Below, one piece after another: positions 1-8,784 of a stretch of 64,000 bases of DNA. Numbering within the stretch: position 1 is the first letter of the stretch; the number at the start of each line of letters is the position of its first letter. Where the stretch lies: positions 1-64,000 of the forward strand of contig NZ_JABVEC010000023.1 of assembly GCF_014323705.1 (NCBI RefSeq), given 5' to 3'. The notes beneath the pieces are model-generated. The model saw nothing but the letters and a program-made list of their open reading frames with translations. It was not told the origin of the DNA and did not search any database. The DNA is from Actinomadura alba (lineage in GTDB: Bacteria > Actinomycetota > Actinomycetes > Streptosporangiales > Streptosporangiaceae). The position numbers and the translations under genes are program-made.

Positions 1-27
1 CATCCGGCGGCTCGGACGCGCCCGACG

Positions 28-903
28 TCAGCTCGGTAGCGCGTAGCGCCCGTCGTCGAGCGGGTCGACGAGCCCGTCCGCGACCAGCCCGTCGAGAGCC
101 CGTTCGCGTTGCACGGCGTCGGCCCAGACGACGTCGAGCAGGGGCTTCTCGACCGGGCCCTCGGAGTGCCGCAGCACAGCGAGCAGCCGGCCCCGGCACT
201 GCCGGTCGGTGCCCGCGTACGCCTGGCCGCGTCTCGGCGGCCCGTCGTAGGCGGGACGCCCGGCCAGCCGCCAGGCGCAACCGGCCGACACGGGGCAGGC
301 GCCGCAGCGCGGGGTTCGGGCGGTGCACACCAGCGCGCCGAGTTCCATGACCGCGACCGACCAGCGGGCCGCGACCGGAGGGTCGAGCGGCAGCAGCGAC
401 TGGGCGAGCCGTACCTCGGCCACCGTCTGCGTCTTGGGCGGGTACTCCTCGCCGCTGATCAGCCGGGCGAGCACCCGGCGCACGTTGGTGTCGAGCACGG
501 CGTGCCGCTGCCCGTACGCGAAGCTCGCCACCGCCGCCGCGGTGTACGACCCGATGCCGGGCAGGGCGCGGAGCGCGTCATAGGAGTCCGGTACGCGGCC
601 CTCGTGCTCGCTCACGATGGCCACAGCACTCGCGTGCAGCCGCAGGGCCCGACGGGGGTAGCCGAGCCGCCCCCACGCCCGTACGGCCTCGCCCGAGGGC
701 TCTGCGGCCAGCCCGGCCGGCGTCGGCCAGCGCTCCAGCCACTCGGTCCACACGGGCAGGACCCGGCTCACGGGTGTCTGCTGCAGCATGATCTCGCTGA
801 CCAGGACGCCCCAGGGCGTGGCCTCGGCCCGGCGCCAGGGCAGATCGCGGGCGTTGTCGGTGTACCAGCCCAGGATCGGGCCGGTGTGATGGGACGAGCG
901 CAT
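28..903 (-). CDS. mutY: A/G-specific adenine DNA glycosylase MutY
   Basis: Base-excision repair enzyme that removes adenine mispaired with 8-oxoguanine. In the 291-residue product the catalytic Glu (E37 in SEIMLQQT), the helix-hairpin-helix LPGIGSYTAAAV near 114-125, the catalytic Asp (D138 in LDTN) and a [4Fe-4S] set C193-x6-C200-x2-C203-x5-C209 are all visible at nearly the E. coli positions. The reading frame is open up to 999, but conservation begins at the ATG at 903, which is the chosen start. The C-terminal 8-oxoG-recognition region is shorter than in the roughly 350-residue E. coli enzyme. It is divergent from the gene at 970 across a 66-bp promoter region. Confidence 0.93.
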   Translation of the reverse strand: MRSSHHTGPILGWYTDNARDLPWRRAEATPWGVLVSEIMLQQTPVSRVLPVWTEWLERWPTPAGLAAEPSGEAVRAWGRLGYPRRALRLHASAVAIVSEHEGRVPDSYDALRALPGIGSYTAAAVASFAYGQRHAVLDTNVRRVLARLISGEEYPPKTQTVAEVRLAQSLLPLDPPVAARWSVAVMELGALVCTARTPRCGACPVSAGCAWRLAGRPAYDGPPRRGQAYAGTDRQCRGRLLAVLRHSEGPVEKPLLDVVWADAVQRERALDGLVADGLVDPLDDGRYALPS

Positions 904-957
904 AACAGGTCTGATACTTCCACGGCGGGTCGCCACCATAAGACAAGATCCGCGAAG

Positions 958-963
958 CATACT
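958..963 (+). promoter_or_regulatory. -10 element of a probable leaderless promoter
   Basis: CATACT ends 6 nt before the ATG at 970 and no ribosome binding site is present, so transcription probably begins at the start codon. No convincing -35 box was found. Confidence 0.4.
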
Positions 964-969
964 GTCCGC

Positions 970-1641
970 ATGGAATTGGGTACTGAACGTAGTTCCCATG
1001 AGGAATCCGCCGAAGCGTATTGGCGGCGGAGGGCCATCGCGCTCACCGGCGTCCTCGCGACCGTCGGGTTAGTGGCATGGGGATGCTCCGGTGGCGGTGA
1101 CGCCGGGAAAGAGCGATCGATCCACAACGCCGCGGGGCTCAGCACTCCGAGCCCGGTGAGCACCATGTCGGTACCGGTGGCGACGCCGACGATCACGGTC
1201 ACCGCCACCGCCAAGGTGACCATGCGGCCTTCGGTCCAGGCCCGGGCCGGTGACGCCTGTGCGCCCGAGGACGTGGTCATCAACCTCGACTCCAAGGCGG
1301 ACGCCTATCGCGGCAAGGCGCGACCGCAGTTCCTCGTCAGCGTGGTCAACACGGGCAAGCGGCCCTGCACCTTCGGCGTGGGGCCGAAGGAGCTGGAACT
1401 GCGCGTCACCTCCGGACCCGACCGAATCTGGTCCTCGGCGCACTGCGCGCGGGGCGACGGCTCGTCGATCCGGCTGCTCAAGCGGGGCATCCCGTACGCC
1501 GCCACGGTCACCTGGGACCGCAAGCGGTCGACCAACGGTTGCGACGGCAGCCGGTCCCTCGCCCGGCCCGGCACGTATGTGGTCGCGGTCAAACCCGACC
1601 ACCAGCGGCCCAGGCGCGAGGTCTTCCGCCTGAGCCCCTGA
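970..1641 (+). CDS. Membrane-anchored extracytoplasmic protein of unknown function
   Basis: A 223-residue protein with a basic segment (YWRRR), one hydrophobic helix around residues 20-38 ending near a Cys (VAWGCSGGG), a Ser/Thr/Pro-rich linker, and a beta-rich C-terminal domain starting at CAPEDVVINL. That domain has paired cysteines and the look of an actinobacterial Ig-like secreted domain (DUF4232-like in style). It could be a lipoprotein or a single-pass membrane protein. The ATG at 970 lies immediately before the signal-anchor; the longer upstream reading frame overlaps mutY on the other strand and is a shadow. It lies between mutY and disA, both DNA-damage genes, but the sequence gives no functional link. 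Confidence 0.75.
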   Translation: MELGTERSSHEESAEAYWRRRAIALTGVLATVGLVAWGCSGGGDAGKERSIHNAAGLSTPSPVSTMSVPVATPTITVTATAKVTMRPSVQARAGDACAPEDVVINLDSKADAYRGKARPQFLVSVVNTGKRPCTFGVGPKELELRVTSGPDRIWSSAHCARGDGSSIRLLKRGIPYAATVTWDRKRSTNGCDGSRSLARPGTYVVAVKPDHQRPRREVFRLSP

Positions 1642-1649
1642 CGCCACGT

Positions 1650-1672
1650 CCGGTCACGGCATCCGTGACCGG
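1650..1672. terminator. Bidirectional hairpin terminator
   Basis: Perfect 10-bp stem (CCGGTCACGG / CCGTGACCGG) with a 3-nt loop, in the 40-bp gap between the convergent gene ends at 1641 and 1682. It has no U-tract, as is usual in high-GC actinobacteria. Confidence 0.7.
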
Positions 1673-1681
1673 CGTTCGCGG

Positions 1682-2764
1682 CTAGACGTAGCGTTCCAGG
1701 ATCGAGGATTCGGCGAGGCGCGACAGGCCCTCGCGGACGCTGCGGGCACGGGTCTCGCCGACCCCGCCTACGGCCTGGAGGTCGTCGATGCTGGCGGCGA
1801 GCAGCTTCTGCAGCCCGCCGAAGTGCTCGACCAGCCCTTCGACGACGAGCCCGGGCAGCCTCGGCACCTTGGCGAGCAGCCGGTAGCCCTTGGGGCTCAC
1901 CGGCACGTCCAGCGCGTCGGTGCCGGGGAACCCGAGCACGTCGGCGACCGTGGAGAGATCGAGCAGCTCGGTCGCCGACAGCTCGTCGAGGGCGCGGAGC
2001 ACCTCGGCGACACTGCCGTCGCGGACCTTGCCGGGGAAGTAGTCGCGGACGATCAGCGCACGATCGCCCTCGACGCCCGAGACGAGCTCGTCGAGCTGCA
2101 GGGACAGCAGCCGGCCGTCGGTGCCGAGCTCGACGACATAGCCCTCGATCTCGTCGGCGATGCGCCGCACCATCTCGAGCCGCTGCACGACTGCGCTGGA
2201 GTCGCGTACCGTCACGAGATCCTCGATCTCGAGAGCGGACAGCGTGCCGGACACCTCGTCGAGCCGCAGCTTGTAGCGCTCGAGCGTCGCGAGGGCCTGG
2301 TTGGCCTTGGACAGGATGGTCGCCGAGTCCTCGAGGACGTAGCGGGTGCCGCCGAGGTAGAGCGCGATGATCCGCATCGACTGGCTGACCGAGATCACCG
2401 GGTAGCCGGTCTGCTTGGCGACCCGCTCGGCCGTGCGGTGCCGGGTGCCGGACTCCTCGGTCGGAATGGCGGGATCGGGCACGAGGTGCACCGCCGCCCG
2501 TACGACGCGGGCGTGCCTGCCGTCGAGGACGATCGCGCCGTCCATCTTGGCGAGCTCGCGCAGCCTGGTGGCGGAGAACTCGACGTCGAGCTCGAACCCG
2601 CCGCTGCAGAGCTCCTCGACCGTCTTGTCGTAGCCCAAAACGATCAATCCGCCGGTGTGTCCCCGTAGGATGCGCTCAAGGCCGTCGCGGAGGGCAGTGC
2701 CCGGCGCCACCGCGGCCAGTGTGGCGCGGCGTCGCTCGTCTTGACCCTTTTCATGTATTGGCAC
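1682..2764 (-). CDS. disA: DNA integrity scanning protein DisA (diadenylate cyclase)
   Basis: Converts two ATP to cyclic di-AMP and scans DNA for branched intermediates. The 360-residue length is typical. The N-terminal DAC domain has the catalytic DGA motif (D75-G76-A77) and the RHR motif (R108-H109-R110). A central helical region follows, and the C-terminal part (VGGVGETRARSVREGL) is the helix-hairpin-helix DNA-binding domain. The start is a GTG at 2764. radA lies directly upstream in the same direction with a 114-bp gap, the usual disA-radA pairing, consistent with RadA modulating DisA activity. Confidence 0.96.
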   Translation of the reverse strand: MPIHEKGQDERRRATLAAVAPGTALRDGLERILRGHTGGLIVLGYDKTVEELCSGGFELDVEFSATRLRELAKMDGAIVLDGRHARVVRAAVHLVPDPAIPTEESGTRHRTAERVAKQTGYPVISVSQSMRIIALYLGGTRYVLEDSATILSKANQALATLERYKLRLDEVSGTLSALEIEDLVTVRDSSAVVQRLEMVRRIADEIEGYVVELGTDGRLLSLQLDELVSGVEGDRALIVRDYFPGKVRDGSVAEVLRALDELSATELLDLSTVADVLGFPGTDALDVPVSPKGYRLLAKVPRLPGLVVEGLVEHFGGLQKLLAASIDDLQAVGGVGETRARSVREGLSRLAESSILERYV

Positions 2765-2878
2765 GTGACCCCCGCAGGTCGCTGGACGGCGCTCAGTTTA
2801 CCGACGAGGGCCGTTGGTCGGCTCCTCCGCAGGTCGCAAGAGCGAGTCGGGCAGGTTCATACCCTGGTGTGACTCGCG

Positions 2879-4354
2879 TCAGGACGCTGTAAAGGCGACG
2901 CGGAGGGCCTGCTCCAGGCTGTCGACCTCCATGACGGTCATGCCCTCGAAGCTGACCGCCGGAGCGCCGCCGCCGAGGCTCACCACCCGTCCCGGTTCGC
3001 CGCGTTCGGGCTGGGTCGCCTGTTTCAGCGGCGTCGTGGCGGCCAGCTCCAGTGATCCGCGGGGCACCACGGCGCACTTGAAGCCGAGCCGGCTCGCCTC
3101 GCCGAGCCGCCGCCGGACCCCTGGGACGGCCCGGACCTCACCGGCCAGCCCCACCTCGCCGAGTGCGATGACGCTGGGCGACAGCGTCTGCTCGGTCTTG
3201 GAGCCCGCGACGGCGAGGGCGACCGCCAGGTCGACCGATGTCTCGGTCAGCCGGACGCCGCCCACCGTGGACGCGTAGACGTCCTGCTCGTGCATGGCCA
3301 TCTTGCACCGCCGCGCCAGCACGGCCAGGACCATGGCGACCCGCGCGGACTCGAGGCCGGACGTGGCCCGGCGCGGGGCGGGCAGGAAGGACTGGGCCAC
3401 CAACGCCTGTACCTCGGCCACGAGCGGCCGGCGGCCTTCGAGCGTGACCGTCACGCACGTGCCCGGCACCGGCTCATCGCGCCGGGACAGGAAGAGCCCG
3501 CTGGGGTCGGCGAGCCCGACGATGCCCATCTCGGACAGGTCGAAGCAGCCGAGCTCGTCGGTGGGGCCGTACCGGTTCTTCACCGCGCGGATCATGCGCA
3601 GCCGGCTGTGCCGGTCGCCCTCGAAGTAGAGGACGACGTCGACGAGGTGCTCGAGCAGCCGGGGACCGGCGATCGCGCCGTCCTTGGTGACATGGCCCAC
3701 CAGGACCGTCGTGATGCCCCGCTCCTTGGCCACCCGGATCAGGTTGGCGGTGACCTCGCGGATCTGGGTGACCCCGCCCGGCGCTCCGTCGACCTCGGCG
3801 GCTCCGATCGTCTGGATCGAGTCGACGATCAGGAGTTTGGGCTCCACCGCCTCGACCTGGCCCAGCACCGACGCCAGCTCGGTCTCGGCGGCGAGATAGA
3901 GCCGGTCGGTGACCGCACCGACCCGGTCGGCGCGCAGCCGGACCTGTTCGGCCGACTCTTCTCCGGTGATGTACAGCACCCGCTCGGGGCCGGCCGGGTC
4001 GCCCGTACGGGAGGAACTGAGCGCGGCGACCTCGAGCAGCAACGTGGACTTGCCGATGCCCGGCTCGCCGGCCAGGAGCACCACGGCGCCGGGGACCAGC
4101 CCCCCGCCGAGCACGCGGTCGAGCTCGTCCAGGCCGGTCGGCCGGGACTGCGCGGAGCCCACGTCGATCTCGCTGATCGGCCGGGCCGGCGCCGAGACGG
4201 CGGCCGCCGCTACCACTCTCGGCGGGGCCGCGGCCCCGGCCTCGCCCACCGTGCCCCACGCCTGGCACTCGCCGCAGCGGCCCACCCACTTGGAGGTCTG
4301 CCAGCCGCATTCGGAGCAGCGGTAGGTGGGCTTGGCCCTGGTCGTCTTCGCCAT
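2879..4354 (-). CDS. radA: DNA repair protein RadA (Sms)
   Basis: RecA-like ATPase that drives branch migration during recombination. In the 491-residue product there is an N-terminal four-Cys zinc ribbon (C13, C16, C27, C30), a Walker A motif GEPGIGKST, the RadA-specific KNRYG motif (usually KNRFG), and a C-terminal Lon-protease-like domain of the kind typical for RadA. The ATG at 4354 begins MAKTTRAKPTYRC just before the zinc finger; frame extending upstream overlaps the 3' end of the next gene region and is not coding. A -10 box lies 7 nt before the ATG. Confidence 0.96.
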   Translation of the reverse strand: MAKTTRAKPTYRCSECGWQTSKWVGRCGECQAWGTVGEAGAAAPPRVVAAAAVSAPARPISEIDVGSAQSRPTGLDELDRVLGGGLVPGAVVLLAGEPGIGKSTLLLEVAALSSSRTGDPAGPERVLYITGEESAEQVRLRADRVGAVTDRLYLAAETELASVLGQVEAVEPKLLIVDSIQTIGAAEVDGAPGGVTQIREVTANLIRVAKERGITTVLVGHVTKDGAIAGPRLLEHLVDVVLYFEGDRHSRLRMIRAVKNRYGPTDELGCFDLSEMGIVGLADPSGLFLSRRDEPVPGTCVTVTLEGRRPLVAEVQALVAQSFLPAPRRATSGLESARVAMVLAVLARRCKMAMHEQDVYASTVGGVRLTETSVDLAVALAVAGSKTEQTLSPSVIALGEVGLAGEVRAVPGVRRRLGEASRLGFKCAVVPRGSLELAATTPLKQATQPERGEPGRVVSLGGGAPAVSFEGMTVMEVDSLEQALRVAFTAS

Positions 4355-4361
4355 GCCGACG

Positions 4362-4367
4362 ACACTA
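4362..4367 (-). promoter_or_regulatory. -10 element upstream of radA (leaderless type)
   Basis: TAGTGT on the minus strand ends 7 nt before the radA ATG, with no Shine-Dalgarno sequence between; a leaderless transcript is likely. Confidence 0.4.
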
Positions 4368-4398
4368 GGGCCCAGCACCGACATAACGGAGTACGGCG

Positions 4399-5295
4399 TC
4401 ACCGCAGCAGGGATCGCGTTTCGGCGAGCAGATCGCACTGATGGCGCCAGTCGCCGCCGGAAATGCCCATGACGATGTGCCGTGCTCCTGCGTCGCGGTA
4501 GGCGGCCAGCCGTTCGGCCGCCTCGTGCGGATCTCCGGTGATCGGCAGGGACATGACCTCCTCGATCGGCCTGCCGTACGCCCCGCTGATGCCGGTGGCG
4601 ATCTGCTCGCGGGTGGGCACGCCGGGCCGGGAACCGAGCGCTCCGGCGACCCCGGTCGCGATGACCGGGACGGGCCGCCCGTGTTCGGCGGCGAGCCCGG
4701 CGAGCCGTTCGGCCCCGGCGGCGATTTCGGCCGGCGGCACGAGTGACGGAAACCACGCGTCGCCCAGCCGGGCGGCTCGCCGGATCGCGACCGATGAGGC
4801 GTTGCCGACCCAGATCGGCGGCGGGGCCACCGCCGGCGCCAACTCGACCTCGGGCCGGCCCGGCTCGTCCGGAAGCCGCACCCGGTCGCCCGCCAGCAAG
4901 GCCGGCAGCAGCTCCAGCGCCGTCTCCGTGCGCGTGCCGCGCCGGTCGTACGGGACTCCCGCCGCCGCCCACTGCGCCGGCCCGCCGCCGGAGCCGACGC
5001 CGAGGATCAGCCTGCCGCCCGACACGTGCTGCAGGCTGGCGATCTGTTTGGCCGCCCAGACCAGGGGCCGGATCGCGGGGATGAACACACTGGCGCCGAT
5101 ACCGATCCGTTCGGTGGCCGCCGCCGCGGCGGCGAGCGCCACGGCACAGTCCAGCGACGGCGTCCCGGTGGCGAGGTGGTCACCGTGCCACACGCCGTCC
5201 AGGCCCGCGTCCTCGGCGTGCCGTGCGGCGGTCGGCAAGTCCAGTCCCTGTGCCCGCTGCATGCCGATGGAGGGCAGGATCACACCGATCTCCAT
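4399..5295 (-). CDS. LLM-class (luciferase-like) F420/flavin-dependent oxidoreductase
   Basis: A TIM-barrel oxidoreductase of the bacterial luciferase family, 298 residues from the ATG at 5295 (a GTG at 5298 is one codon earlier). Family features include the N-terminal strand EIGVILPSIG, GVWHGDHLATGTP, and the cofactor-binding region GGRLILGVGSGGG. Actinobacterial members of this type commonly use F420, but the substrate cannot be read from sequence. The start overlaps the stop of the upstream quinone-reductase-like gene (TGATG arrangement), so the two are co-transcribed and translationally coupled. Confidence 0.85.
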   Translation of the reverse strand: MEIGVILPSIGMQRAQGLDLPTAARHAEDAGLDGVWHGDHLATGTPSLDCAVALAAAAAATERIGIGASVFIPAIRPLVWAAKQIASLQHVSGGRLILGVGSGGGPAQWAAAGVPYDRRGTRTETALELLPALLAGDRVRLPDEPGRPEVELAPAVAPPPIWVGNASSVAIRRAARLGDAWFPSLVPPAEIAAGAERLAGLAAEHGRPVPVIATGVAGALGSRPGVPTREQIATGISGAYGRPIEEVMSLPITGDPHEAAERLAAYRDAGARHIVMGISGGDWRHQCDLLAETRSLLR

Positions 5296-6275
5296 CACGG
5301 CACCAGCACGACCTTTCCGACGGTGGCCCGGGTCTCCAGCGTCGTGTGCGCCGCCGCAGCGTCTTTCAAGGGGAAGGTCTGTACGGCGGGCACGAGGCGA
5401 CCGGCCGCGGCTTCGGCCAGCGACCTCTCCTCCAGGCCGCGCAGCCCACCGGGGATCCTCAGGATCCGCGGGCCCAGGGCGACCGAGGCCGACAAACCGC
5501 GCTCGAACAGGTCGGCGGAGGTGAACCGGGTGGGTTCGCCCGCGGACCAGCCGAACAGGACGAGCCGGCCACCGGCGCCCAGCAGGTCGAACGTGGCCCG
5601 CCCCGGCTCGCCTCCGACGCCGTCCAGCGCCACCGTCACCTCACGCCCGTCCAGCGCCTCTCGGACGGCGCCGGTCCAGTCCGGCGCTGTGTAATCGACC
5701 GCGACCGTCGCGCCCACCGCCCGTACCCGCTCGGCCTTCGCCGCCCCGCCGGCCACGCCGACGACGGTCGCGCCGACGTTCCGCGCGGCCTGCACCAGCA
5801 GGGTGCCGATCCCGCCGGCCGCCGCGGTCACCAACACCACATCGTCGGCAGCCGGCCGTGCGACGTCGAGGATCCCCATCGTCATCCGGCCGGTCCCGAT
5901 CATCGCGACCGCGACACCGTGGTCCAGATGCTCGGGGAGCGCATGCAGGGCCGTGACATCGGCCACCGCGAGCTCGGCATAGCCCCCACCGGCCATGCCG
6001 AGATGGGCCACCACCCGCCTGCCGAGCCAGGCCGGGTCGACGCCGTCGCCGAGCTCGTCGACCACGCCCGCCACCTCCCGGCCCGGCGTCATCGGCAGTT
6101 CCGGCCGTTGGAAGGGCCCGCTGACGACTCCGGCACGGAGCGCCGTGTCGGCCAGATGGACTCCGGAGGCCCGGACGGCGATCCGCACTTGACCCGCCGC
6201 CGGGCGCGGGTCCGGAACCTCCGTGAAGAGTAGGTTCTCGGCTGGACCGAACTCGTACTGCCGTACCGCGTGCAC
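5295..6275 (-). CDS. Zinc-independent medium-chain dehydrogenase, quinone-oxidoreductase type
   Basis: Medium-chain dehydrogenase/reductase of the NADPH:quinone reductase subfamily, 326 residues. The N-terminal GroES-like domain (VHAVRQYEFG, SGVHLADTALRAG) is followed by a Rossmann domain with AAAGGIGTLLVQAAR. The zinc-ligand pattern of alcohol dehydrogenases is absent. The GTG at 6275 is preceded by a strong Shine-Dalgarno GAGGAGG, so the 23-codon upstream extension is rejected. Its last codons overlap the LLM oxidoreductase gene, suggesting the two act on related small molecules. Confidence 0.88.
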   Translation of the reverse strand: MHAVRQYEFGPAENLLFTEVPDPRPAAGQVRIAVRASGVHLADTALRAGVVSGPFQRPELPMTPGREVAGVVDELGDGVDPAWLGRRVVAHLGMAGGGYAELAVADVTALHALPEHLDHGVAVAMIGTGRMTMGILDVARPAADDVVLVTAAAGGIGTLLVQAARNVGATVVGVAGGAAKAERVRAVGATVAVDYTAPDWTGAVREALDGREVTVALDGVGGEPGRATFDLLGAGGRLVLFGWSAGEPTRFTSADLFERGLSASVALGPRILRIPGGLRGLEERSLAEAAAGRLVPAVQTFPLKDAAAAHTTLETRATVGKVVLVP

Positions 6276-6380
6276 AGTCGCCCTCCTCGCTCGACGCGAA
6301 TACTCTGCCGCCGAGCGTGCAACCTGAAGCAGGCTTGAGGTCAACTCGCGAGATGCGTCAGAGCCGGAGGGTCCGCGCGG

Positions 6381-7547
6381 TCAGCGCAGCGCGCTGCCCT
6401 TCTTCCACTGGGCGAACGAGAGCTGCCAGTAGCTCCAGCCGTTGTCCCACTCGACCTCACGGTCACTGCCGGTCAGATTGATCACATCTCCGCGCTGCAT
6501 GATCGAGTAGAACCAGCGCGCGTTCGCCGGGCTGACGTTGAGGCAGCCGTGGCTCACGTTGGCCGATCCCTGGGAGCCGACCGACCAGGGGGCCGAGTGC
6601 ACGTACTCGCCGCTGTTGGAGAACCGCACGGCGTGGTCCACCACCGTCTTGTAGTAGCCGGGATCGCCCTTCTTGCGGCCGGGCGAGATCATCGTGACGG
6701 GGTTGCCCTTCTCCATCAGCAGGTGGACACCGCTGGTGGTGGTGAACTCCCGCGTCTGTCCGTTGCCCGCGCTGAACGGGATGGTGCGCAGCTTCCTGCC
6801 GTCGCGGGTCACCGTCATCTGATGCCTGCCGATGCCGCCGGTGGTGATCTGAGCGGCGCCGATCTCGATGGTGTGCCGGGTGTCCTTCATCCCGTAGACC
6901 CCGTCGGCGCCCTGCAGGCCGGCCAACCGGGCGGTGAACCGGACGTTCTGATGGGCCGGCCAGTAGGTCTTGGTGCGGTAGACGACCTGGTCGGAGCCGA
7001 TCCAGCGCCAAGCCCCCTCGACGGGCTTGTCGGCCTTCACGTCCAAGGCTCGCTCGACCGCGGCCTTCTTGGTGACCGGCCCGGTGAACCGCACCATGAT
7101 CGGCATTCCGACGCCGACCGTCTCGCCCTTCAGCCCGGGGGTGATGTCGGCGATGCCGAACGTCCTGGCCGGCCTCAGCGTGGTGAAGGTGCTCGTCGCC
7201 GTCATGGCCTTGCCGTCGGCGTTCTTGACCTGTGCGGTGACCGTGTACGAGGTGCCGGGGGTCAAGGTGCGGCCGGAGTGCCACTGCGTGCCGCCCGCGC
7301 TCGTCTCACCGGTGATCGCGACACCGTCGCCGCGCACCGTGACGTTCTGCAGGGTGCCGCCTGACACTTTCACCTCGATCGGCGCGTCCGGCGCGGCCCG
7401 CCCGGCACCGTTCGCCGGCGTGATGGTGACGACCGCAGCCTTGCTGGCGCTCAGCACCCCAGCGCCCCCGCCGCAACCCGCGGTGAGCGCGGTCAGCGCC
7501 ACGGCACCGCCGGTCGCCACGAGCCGAACCCGAACCTTTGCGCTCAC
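6381..7547 (-). CDS. L,D-transpeptidase lipoprotein (YkuD domain with Ig-like domain)
   Basis: Forms 3-3 cross-links in peptidoglycan outside the cytoplasmic membrane. The 388-residue precursor has a lipobox LTAGC with the lipidated Cys at 25, then Ig-like beta domains in the N-terminal half, then a YkuD catalytic domain with a conserved upstream His (YVHSAPW) and the catalytic motif SHGCLNVS. The start is a GTG with a GAAGGA ribosome binding site 5 nt upstream. Domain order matches the mycobacterial LdtMt2-type enzymes, and such proteins are often linked to beta-lactam tolerance. It is monocistronic. Confidence 0.93.
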   Translation of the reverse strand: MSAKVRVRLVATGGAVALTALTAGCGGGAGVLSASKAAVVTITPANGAGRAAPDAPIEVKVSGGTLQNVTVRGDGVAITGETSAGGTQWHSGRTLTPGTSYTVTAQVKNADGKAMTATSTFTTLRPARTFGIADITPGLKGETVGVGMPIMVRFTGPVTKKAAVERALDVKADKPVEGAWRWIGSDQVVYRTKTYWPAHQNVRFTARLAGLQGADGVYGMKDTRHTIEIGAAQITTGGIGRHQMTVTRDGRKLRTIPFSAGNGQTREFTTTSGVHLLMEKGNPVTMISPGRKKGDPGYYKTVVDHAVRFSNSGEYVHSAPWSVGSQGSANVSHGCLNVSPANARWFYSIMQRGDVINLTGSDREVEWDNGWSYWQLSFAQWKKGSALR

Positions 7548-7638
7548 AGTTCCTTCACATCCCCGAGATCACGAACGATCCAGTCGTCAATGGGAGACGG
7601 TCGAAACTACGAAAAAGTTCGAAGAATTACTGCGTGGG

Positions 7639-8697
7639 CTAGGTCCGGGCGTCGGACTCGAGCCTCTTGCGGGCCCGCTCGATCAGGTCGCCGAGAAGGT
7701 CGGACACGGCATCCGGCCGTTCGAGCATGACCATGTGCCCCGCGACGGGGATGATCTCGAGTCGGGCCGACGGGACGCGGCCGGCGATGGTGCGGCTGTG
7801 GTTCACCGGCGTCAGCAGGTCGTTCTCCCCGGCGATGACCAGCGTCTCGCTCTCGTTCAGGGCCTCGCAGGTGCCGATGGTCGCGGTGCCGGTCATGGCC
7901 AGGTACAGGTCGATCAACGCGTCCATCCGGGTGTCGGCCATCATCTGCTCGCTGAACGCGACCGCGCTGGGGCTCGCGTTCGGGCCGAAGGCGATGCGGT
8001 CCTCGATGACGAGCGCTCCGGCCCGGCCGAGGCGCCGGACCCGTTCGAGCGCCGTGGCCCCGGCTCCGGCGGCGCGCAGCACCCGCGGCATCATCACCCG
8101 GGACGTCCTCGCCAGCGCGGCGGGGAGCCCCAGGGTGATCTCGCCGAGCCCGCCCGATGAGGTGCACACGAGCCCGGTGCCGATGATCCGGTGGCCGAAG
8201 ACCTCGGGATTCCGGTCGGCGTAGCGCATGATCGTCATGCCGCCCATGGAGTGCCCGATGAGCACGATGGGCATGTCGGCGGGCACGGTCTGCTCGATCA
8301 CCGCCGCCAGGTCGGAGGCGAGCTGGTCGAGCCCGTTGCCGGCCCGGTGGCCGCCGCCGGAGCGTCCGTGGCCGCGCTGGTCCCAGAACACCAGCCGGCC
8401 GAGGCCGCTCAGGGCCCTGCGCTGGAAGTGCCAGGCGTCCTGGCTCAGCGTCCAGCCGTGGCTGAACACCACCGCGACGTCGCCGCCCTCGGCATCGTCG
8501 ATCTCGGCGTGCAGCCGGGTGCCGTCCGTGGCCCGCACCGCCACCGGCCGGCCGCGCAGCGTGCCGAACGGCTCGCCCGCGTGCCGGTCCGGCCGGCTCT
8601 TGATGCGGCGTACGGCGCGGCGCTGGGCGGCGGCGCCGGCTCCGGCGGCACCCGTGCCGATCAGGGCGGTGGCGAGCATGCTGTGGCGTCGGCTCAT
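7639..8697 (-). CDS. Alpha/beta-fold hydrolase
   Basis: A 352-residue alpha/beta hydrolase with the nucleophile elbow GHSMGG, an oxyanion region FSHGWTLS, and the C-terminal catalytic His in VAGHMVMLERP. The N-terminus (MLATALIGTGAAGAGAAAQRR) is a short hydrophobic stretch that could be a membrane anchor or Tat-like signal. The start ATG at 8697 has the ribosome binding site GGAGGTCG. The substrate is unknown; similar actinobacterial proteins are annotated as lipases or peroxidases without experimental support. Neighbours give no pathway context. Confidence 0.85.
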   Translation of the reverse strand: MSRRHSMLATALIGTGAAGAGAAAQRRAVRRIKSRPDRHAGEPFGTLRGRPVAVRATDGTRLHAEIDDAEGGDVAVVFSHGWTLSQDAWHFQRRALSGLGRLVFWDQRGHGRSGGGHRAGNGLDQLASDLAAVIEQTVPADMPIVLIGHSMGGMTIMRYADRNPEVFGHRIIGTGLVCTSSGGLGEITLGLPAALARTSRVMMPRVLRAAGAGATALERVRRLGRAGALVIEDRIAFGPNASPSAVAFSEQMMADTRMDALIDLYLAMTGTATIGTCEALNESETLVIAGENDLLTPVNHSRTIAGRVPSARLEIIPVAGHMVMLERPDAVSDLLGDLIERARKRLESDART

Positions 8698-8784
8698 GGC
8701 GACCTCCGGAGTGGGCGGCCGGCTCCGATGGCCGCTTTTGTACGGGGCGTCCAGTAAGGATCGGCACTCAGTATGACTTACCAG

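Noticed and set aside
904..999. N-terminal extension of MutY
   Set aside because: Catalytic residues fall at E. coli numbering only when the ATG at 903 is used, and the extension overlaps the divergent promoter region.
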